A DNA stretch of 64,000 nt from Roseivivax jejudonensis (GTDB lineage: Bacteria > Pseudomonadota > Alphaproteobacteria > Rhodobacterales > Rhodobacteraceae), in assembly GCF_900172265.1 (NCBI RefSeq), contig NZ_FWFK01000005.1, positions 310,001-374,000 on the forward strand, given 5' to 3'. Made by a program: the position numbers and the translations under genes. The notes below the pieces were generated by a model that did no database searches, was not told where the DNA came from, and saw only the letters and a list, made by a program, of their open reading frames with translations. This document shows positions 60,133-64,000 of this stretch, piece by piece; position 1 is the first letter of the stretch; every line of letters begins with the position of its first letter.

Positions 60133-60671
60133 CGGGACGGGCCTTCGCGCTGGTCGGGCCCTCGGGCGCCGGCAAGGACACGCTCCTGGCAGCCGCGGCC
60201 GCGCGGCGGCCCCGGCTGCACGTGGTGCGGCGGGTCGTCACCCGGCCGGAAGCGGCGGGCGGCGAGGATTTCGAGGGGGTGAGCGCCGAGACATTCGCCG
60301 CGCGCCGCGCCGCCGGCGCTTTCGCGCTCGTGTGGGAGGCGCATGGGCTGTGCTACGCTCTGCCGGAGAGCGCTCGTCGGGTGCAGGCCGAGGGAGACGA
60401 CGTGATCTTCAACGGCTCCCGGGCGATGCTGAGCGCGGCGGCCGCGGTGTTTCCGCGGTTGCGCGTGCTTCTCGTGACCGCGCCGCGCGACGTGCTTGCA
60501 GCGCGGTTGGCCGAGCGCGGCCGCGAAGACGCCGCGGAGATCGCGGCGCGGGTGGCGCGCGTGCCGCCCCCGCTGCCCGCGGCGCTCCCGGTGACGGAGA
60601 TCGACAATTCCGGCGCGCTGGAGACGGCGCTCGCGCAGCTTCTTGATGCGCTTCAGCCGGACAGGGCGTAG
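60129..60671 (+). CDS. phnN: Ribose 1,5-bisphosphate phosphokinase PhnN
   Basis: A 180-residue guanylate-kinase-fold enzyme that turns ribose 1,5-bisphosphate into PRPP, returning the sugar to metabolism. Walker A GPSGAGKD, RRVVTRPEAAGGEDFEGV and a NGSRAML segment fit. GTG start overlapping the phnL stop. Its 3' end overlaps the convergent DUF1045 gene by 19 bp. Confidence 0.92.
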   Translation: MTGRAFALVGPSGAGKDTLLAAAAARRPRLHVVRRVVTRPEAAGGEDFEGVSAETFAARRAAGAFALVWEAHGLCYALPESARRVQAEGDDVIFNGSRAMLSAAAAVFPRLRVLLVTAPRDVLAARLAERGREDAAEIAARVARVPPPLPAALPVTEIDNSGALETALAQLLDALQPDRA

Positions 60672-61342
60672 CGGTGCAGGAGATGGAACATCCCGTCCTC
60701 GGCCTCTCCGAAGAGGGCGAGCGAGGTCACCGCGAAGGGTGCGGGCAGCACCGGGGCGATCCAGGCCGCGAGCGCGTCGTGCGTGGCGTCGCGCTCTTCG
60801 GGCGGCAGCGGCCCGGTCAGCGTGACGTGGAAGCGGAATTCTTCCATCACGTAGGGATAGCCCCAGCGCGCGAGCAGGGCCTCCTGCCGCTCCGACAGGC
60901 GGGCGGCGCGGCGCCGGGCGCTCTCGGCCTCCGTCGGGGCCGCGCGGTGGTGGTCGAGGTCGGCGACCGTCGCCGCGGCGAGGGCTGCGAGGGGTGCAGT
61001 GTCGCCCTCGGGCACGAGGGCGAGGAACGGGCCGATCTGCGCCAGTCGCAGGCCTGGCAGGGTGACCGGCGCGGTGCGCGCGGCGAGGGCCGCGACGTCG
61101 GCGGCGAGGGCGTCTTGCGTGCTGTCCGGGGACAGGCGGAAGGGCGGCTTCAGCGTGCCGTGCACGCCGTACTTGCGCGGGCGCGCGGTGATCTCGGAAA
61201 CCGGGCGGGGCAGGCCGGGAACGTCGGGCGGATCGCGCGGCACGCCGGCGCCGGCGTCCCAGCCGAGCCAGCGCGCGGCTGTGTCGGCAAAGACGCCCGG
61301 CTCGGGCGCGTAGTAGACGGCGTAGCGGGTGTAGTCGGTCAC
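60653..61342 (-). CDS. DUF1045 phosphonate-metabolism 2H phosphoesterase
   Basis: A 229-residue protein with two H-x-T motifs (VHGTLKPPF and FHVTLTG), the signature of 2H phosphoesterases that open cyclic phosphates. DUF1045 proteins in phn operons are thought to hydrolyse phosphoribosyl 1,2-cyclic phosphate, the step done by PhnP in E. coli; no phnP is visible here. It starts at GTG 61342 (no ATG nearby) and is on the reverse strand between phnN and phnM. Confidence 0.85.
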   Translation of the reverse strand: MTDYTRYAVYYAPEPGVFADTAARWLGWDAGAGVPRDPPDVPGLPRPVSEITARPRKYGVHGTLKPPFRLSPDSTQDALAADVAALAARTAPVTLPGLRLAQIGPFLALVPEGDTAPLAALAAATVADLDHHRAAPTEAESARRRAARLSERQEALLARWGYPYVMEEFRFHVTLTGPLPPEERDATHDALAAWIAPVLPAPFAVTSLALFGEAEDGMFHLLHRYALSG

Positions 61343-61419
61343 GTGTGTCGGCCTAGATCGGGACTGTCACGGCGCGCGGCCGCACCCATGATGAAGCAGG
61401 ACAGCGAGGCAGAGGCAAG

Positions 61420-62562
61420 ATGACCGAGATCATCCTGACGAATGCGCGGATCGTGGCGCCGGAGGAGGTGATCCACGGGACGCTCGTGTTGCGCAACGGC
61501 GTGGTCGCCGACATCTCGGGCGGGTCGAGCGCCGCGCGCGGCGCGGAGGATTGCGGCGGCGATCACCTGATACCCGGGTTGATCGAGCTGCACACGGACA
61601 ACCTCGAGCGGCATATCGAGCCGCGCCCCGGGGTCGACTGGCCGCACATGACGGCGATCCTCGCCCATGACGGGGAACTGGCGAGTGCGGGTATCACCAC
61701 GGTCTTCGACGCCATGCGCGTGGGCTCGATCGTCACCGACAACGAGACCGACTACGCGCAGTACGCCCGCGCGCTGTCGCGGGAGATGTTCGCGCTCCGG
61801 GCGAAGGGCGCCTTGCGGATCAGCCATTTTCTGCACCTCCGCGCGGAGGTGTGCTCGGAAACCCTGCTCGACGAGCTGGGCGAGTTCGGGCCGGAGGACC
61901 GCGTGGGCATCCTGTCGATCATGGATCACACGCCGGGCCAGCGCCAGTTCCGCGACGTGTCGAAGCTGCGCGCCTACGTCATGGGCAAGCACGGCGTCGA
62001 CGAAGCCGGGTTCCAGCGGCACGTCGCCGGGCTGAAGGCGCTGCAGGAGCGCTTCGGCGCGGCGCACGAGGCCGGTGCGGTCGAGGCGGCACATCGCCTC
62101 GGCGCGGTGCTGGCGAGCCACGACGACACCACCGAGGCGCAGGTCGCGACGAGCGCGGGCCATGGTGTGCGGCTGGCCGAGTTTCCCACGACGGAGGAGG
62201 CGGCGACGGCGTGCCACGCCCACGACATCGCGGTGATGATGGGGGCGCCGAACCTGATCCGCGGCGGGTCGCATTCCGGCAACGTGGCGGCCGAGACGCT
62301 GGCGCGCGTCGATCGGCTCGACATCCTGTCGTCGGACTACATCCCGTCCTCGCTGATGCTGGGGGCGTTCCGGCTGGGGACGCTTTGGGACGACCTGCCG
62401 CGCGCGATCCGCACCGTCACCGATGCCCCCGCGCGGGCCACGGGGCTTGCCGACCGCGGACGGCTCGCGCCGGGCCTGCGCGGCGACGTGGTGCGCGTGG
62501 TCGAGGTGGACGGTACGCCGGTCGTGCACGGGGTCTGGAGCCAGGGCCGCAAGGTCGGTTGA
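61420..62562 (+). CDS. phnM: Alpha-D-ribose 1-methylphosphonate 5-triphosphate diphosphatase PhnM
   Basis: A 380-residue amidohydrolase-fold enzyme removing pyrophosphate from the ribose 5-triphosphate of the PhnI product, giving the substrate of PhnJ. Metal motif is in the LIELHTDNLERHIEPRPG block (His/Asp), with later ASHDDTTEAQV and GAPNLIRGGSHSGN. Placed 77 bp after the divergent DUF1045 gene, so it must have its own promoter. ATG at 61420. Confidence 0.95.
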   Translation: MTEIILTNARIVAPEEVIHGTLVLRNGVVADISGGSSAARGAEDCGGDHLIPGLIELHTDNLERHIEPRPGVDWPHMTAILAHDGELASAGITTVFDAMRVGSIVTDNETDYAQYARALSREMFALRAKGALRISHFLHLRAEVCSETLLDELGEFGPEDRVGILSIMDHTPGQRQFRDVSKLRAYVMGKHGVDEAGFQRHVAGLKALQERFGAAHEAGAVEAAHRLGAVLASHDDTTEAQVATSAGHGVRLAEFPTTEEAATACHAHDIAVMMGAPNLIRGGSHSGNVAAETLARVDRLDILSSDYIPSSLMLGAFRLGTLWDDLPRAIRTVTDAPARATGLADRGRLAPGLRGDVVRVVEVDGTPVVHGVWSQGRKVG

Positions 62563-62604
62563 GCGGCGCGCGGAGGTGCCGCACAAGAGTTGCGTAGCGC
62601 GGGC

Positions 62605-63498
62605 TCAGGCTGTCAGGTCGGCCGGTTCCGGCAGGTTATGCGCGCGACAGCAGGCGGTGGTCGTGTTCGCCAGCAGGCAGGCGATGGTCATGGGGCCGAC
62701 GCCGCCGGGCACGGGAGTGATCGCGCCGGCGACCTCGGCGCAGCTGTCGAAGGCGCAATCGCCGACGAGGCGGGTCTTGCCGTCGCCCGCGTCGATCCGG
62801 TTGATGCCGACATCGATCACGGTCGCGCCGGGCTTGACCCAATCGCCGGTGACCATCTCGGGCCGGCCGACGGCGGCGACGAGGATGTCGGCGCGGCGGC
62901 AGACCTCCTGCGGATCGCGGGTGCGCGAATGCGCGATGGTGACCGTGCAGCTGTCGCCGAGCAGGAGTTGCGCCATCGGCTTGCCGACGATGTTGGACCG
63001 GCCGAGCACGACCGCCTCGAGCCCGGACAGGCTCCCGAGGTGGTCGCGCAGCAGCATCAGGCAGCCGAGCGGCGTGCAGGGCACCATCGCCTTTTGCCCG
63101 GTGCCGAGCAGGCCGACATTCGACACGTGGAACCCGTCCACGTCCTTGGCCGGGTCGATCGCGTCGATCACGAGGCCCGCGTCGACATGCGCGGGCAGCG
63201 GCAGTTGGACGAGGATGCCGTGCACCGCGGGATCGGCGTTCAGCTGCGCGACGAGCGCGAGCAGATCGTTCTCGGACACGCCGGTGTCGAGCCGATGCTC
63301 GAACGAGTTCATGCCCGCCTCGACCGTCTGCTTGCCCTTGGAGCGGACGTAGACCTGGCTGGCGGGATCCTCGCCCACCAGCACGACGGCAAGCCCCGGG
63401 GTGATCCCGTGATCCTCGCGCAGCCGCGCCACGTGTGTCGCCACGCGGGCGCGGATTCCGGCGGCGAAGGCCTTGCCGTCTAGGAGAGTCGCGGTCAT
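62605..63498 (-). CDS. folD: Bifunctional methylene-THF dehydrogenase / methenyl-THF cyclohydrolase FolD
   Basis: Cytoplasmic enzyme interconverting methylene-, methenyl- and 10-formyl-THF, supplying formyl units for PurH. It is 297 residues with [14 protein letters not shown] (catalytic Lys/Tyr), [28 protein letters not shown] (Rossmann) and [13 protein letters not shown] at 63498. It follows the chorismate mutase gene and probable fhs on the same strand, a known one-carbon neighbourhood. Confidence 0.95.
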   Translation of the reverse strand: MTATLLDGKAFAAGIRARVATHVARLREDHGITPGLAVVLVGEDPASQVYVRSKGKQTVEAGMNSFEHRLDTGVSENDLLALVAQLNADPAVHGILVQLPLPAHVDAGLVIDAIDPAKDVDGFHVSNVGLLGTGQKAMVPCTPLGCLMLLRDHLGSLSGLEAVVLGRSNIVGKPMAQLLLGDSCTVTIAHSRTRDPQEVCRRADILVAAVGRPEMVTGDWVKPGATVIDVGINRIDAGDGKTRLVGDCAFDSCAEVAGAITPVPGGVGPMTIACLLANTTTACCRAHNLPEPADLTA

Positions 63499-63573
63499 GG
63501 GCGGGTCCTTTGATCTGTCGGCGGTACGGGAAGCGGGTCGGTCGGTTTGTTGGGCGCTGAGGCGACGGGCGGA

Positions 63574-63867
63574 TCAGGGCCCGAGCGTCGCTTCCTCCCG
63601 CCGGATCGACCAGTCGATGAGATGCCGCCAAAGCGCTTCGGCCAGATCGGGGTCCAGCCCGTGGGCCACGGCGCGACGGCGGATGTTGCCGACGACCTCC
63701 TCGACCCGCGCGTCGATGCGGGCCGGCAGATTCTCTGCCGGTTTCAGCACCGCGGCGCGGTCGATCAGCCGCGACCGGTGCGCCAGCATATCGACGAGTT
63801 CGCGATCGGTCGCGTCGATCTCTGAGCGAAGCGCCGCCATGTCGGACAGCGTTTCGGGGTCTCGCAT
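63574..63867 (-). CDS. Chorismate mutase (AroQ type)
   Basis: A 97-residue all-helical protein with the AroQ pattern LRSEIDATDRELVDMLAHRSRLIDR, an active-site Arg/Lys set (VLKPAE, ARIDARVEEVV) and WRHLIDW. It turns chorismate to prephenate for Phe/Tyr; isochorismate-pyruvate lyases of the same fold are the alternative. The ATG at 63867 was chosen for family length. It lies between folD and probable fhs, which is usual in this group. Confidence 0.85.
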   Translation of the reverse strand: MRDPETLSDMAALRSEIDATDRELVDMLAHRSRLIDRAAVLKPAENLPARIDARVEEVVGNIRRRAVAHGLDPDLAEALWRHLIDWSIRREEATLGP

Positions 63868-63936
63868 GGGGTCGGCCTTTCGGTCAGGGAGCAGTCGCGC
63901 GCGACACTGCACCGGCCGCGCGCGCTCTGCAAACCC

Positions 63937-64000
63937 TCAGAACAACCCTTCGATCTGGCCGTCGTCGTTCAGGCGGATGACCTCGGCCGACGGAACCTTC
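63937..64000 (-). CDS. fhs: Formate-tetrahydrofolate ligase, last codons only (probable)
   Basis: The reverse strand reads KVPSAEVIRLNDDGQIEGLF then stop, 20 residues of a C-terminus. The ending resembles the close of formate-THF ligase (P-S-A-x...G-x-I-x-G-L-F), and fhs is the common neighbour of chorismate mutase and folD in Rhodobacterales. The call rests on this short tail and context. Confidence 0.55.
   Translation of the reverse strand, partial: KVPSAEVIRLNDDGQIEGLF

Noticed and set aside
1-64000. CRISPR array, tRNA or rRNA gene, prophage or transposase
   Set aside because: I found no spaced direct repeats, no tRNA cloverleaf or rRNA blocks in the gaps, and no integrase, capsid or transposase motifs.

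Overview
The window looks like chromosome from a marine or soil alphaproteobacterium of the order Rhodobacterales (Roseobacteraceae/Paracoccaceae). The reasons are the high GC, the gene neighbourhoods (mutY-dciA-dsbA-dapC-ftsK-lolA; purH-lspA-DUF3035-M16-M16; pqiABC; fhs-chorismate mutase-folD), and several copies of a hairpin plus 'AAGAAGAAG' intergenic repeat of the kind common in that group. I see no rRNA, tRNA, CRISPR, insertion sequence or prophage. Most of the window is compact, well-ordered chromosomal sequence.

Layout. 1-3.3 kb: the end of a BcsA-like glycosyltransferase facing a Cache-HAMP membrane protein and a small exported protein. 3.6-12 kb: housekeeping genes (mutY, dciA-like, a DsbA-like thiol oxidoreductase, dapC, ftsK, exoD-like, lolA). 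12.3-16 kb: a lytic transglycosylase-like lipoprotein, hspQ, threonine aldolase, a YcgN-type protein, ribF. 16-18.6 kb: a cytochrome c and a PQQ alcohol dehydrogenase with a lanthanide-type Asp; each gene has its own copy of a 17-bp motif, and the first also has a perfect FNR-type box. 18.7-29.6 kb: heparinase-like protein, purH, lspA, DUF3035 lipoprotein, M16 peptidase pair, DUF4174, dapA, slt. 29.7-34.7 kb: an EamA permease, the two halves of MnmC as separate divergent genes, and a tungstate ABC transporter (tupBCA). 34.8-39.5 kb: a pqiABC lipid-transport operon with a greatly lengthened PqiB tail and a split PqiA.

39.7-48 kb is the most interesting accessory block. A Gfo/Idh/MocA protein is divergent from an SsuD/SmoC-like flavin monooxygenase, an aldo/keto reductase, a flavin reductase and a complete TRAP transporter, followed by a YeiH-type putative sulfate/sulfite exporter. 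I read this as a sulfoquinovose (plant/algal sulfosugar) desulfonation cluster of the sulfo-SMO type, with TRAP uptake and a possible NAD-dependent (GH188-like) sulfoquinovosidase in place of the usual ABC transporter and GH31 enzyme. This is inference from gene content and remembered motifs.

49.2-62.6 kb is a complete C-P lyase (phosphonate) locus: a PHO-box-like element, phnC-D-E1-E2, a hexapeptide acetyltransferase-like gene, phnF (reverse), phnG-H-I, a small reverse-strand membrane protein, phnJ, a VOC protein, phnK, phnL, phnN, a DUF1045 2H phosphoesterase (reverse) in the role usually held by PhnP, and phnM. The window ends with folD, chorismate mutase and the last codons of a probable fhs. 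The sulfosugar and phosphonate blocks together suggest scavenging of organic S, C and P.
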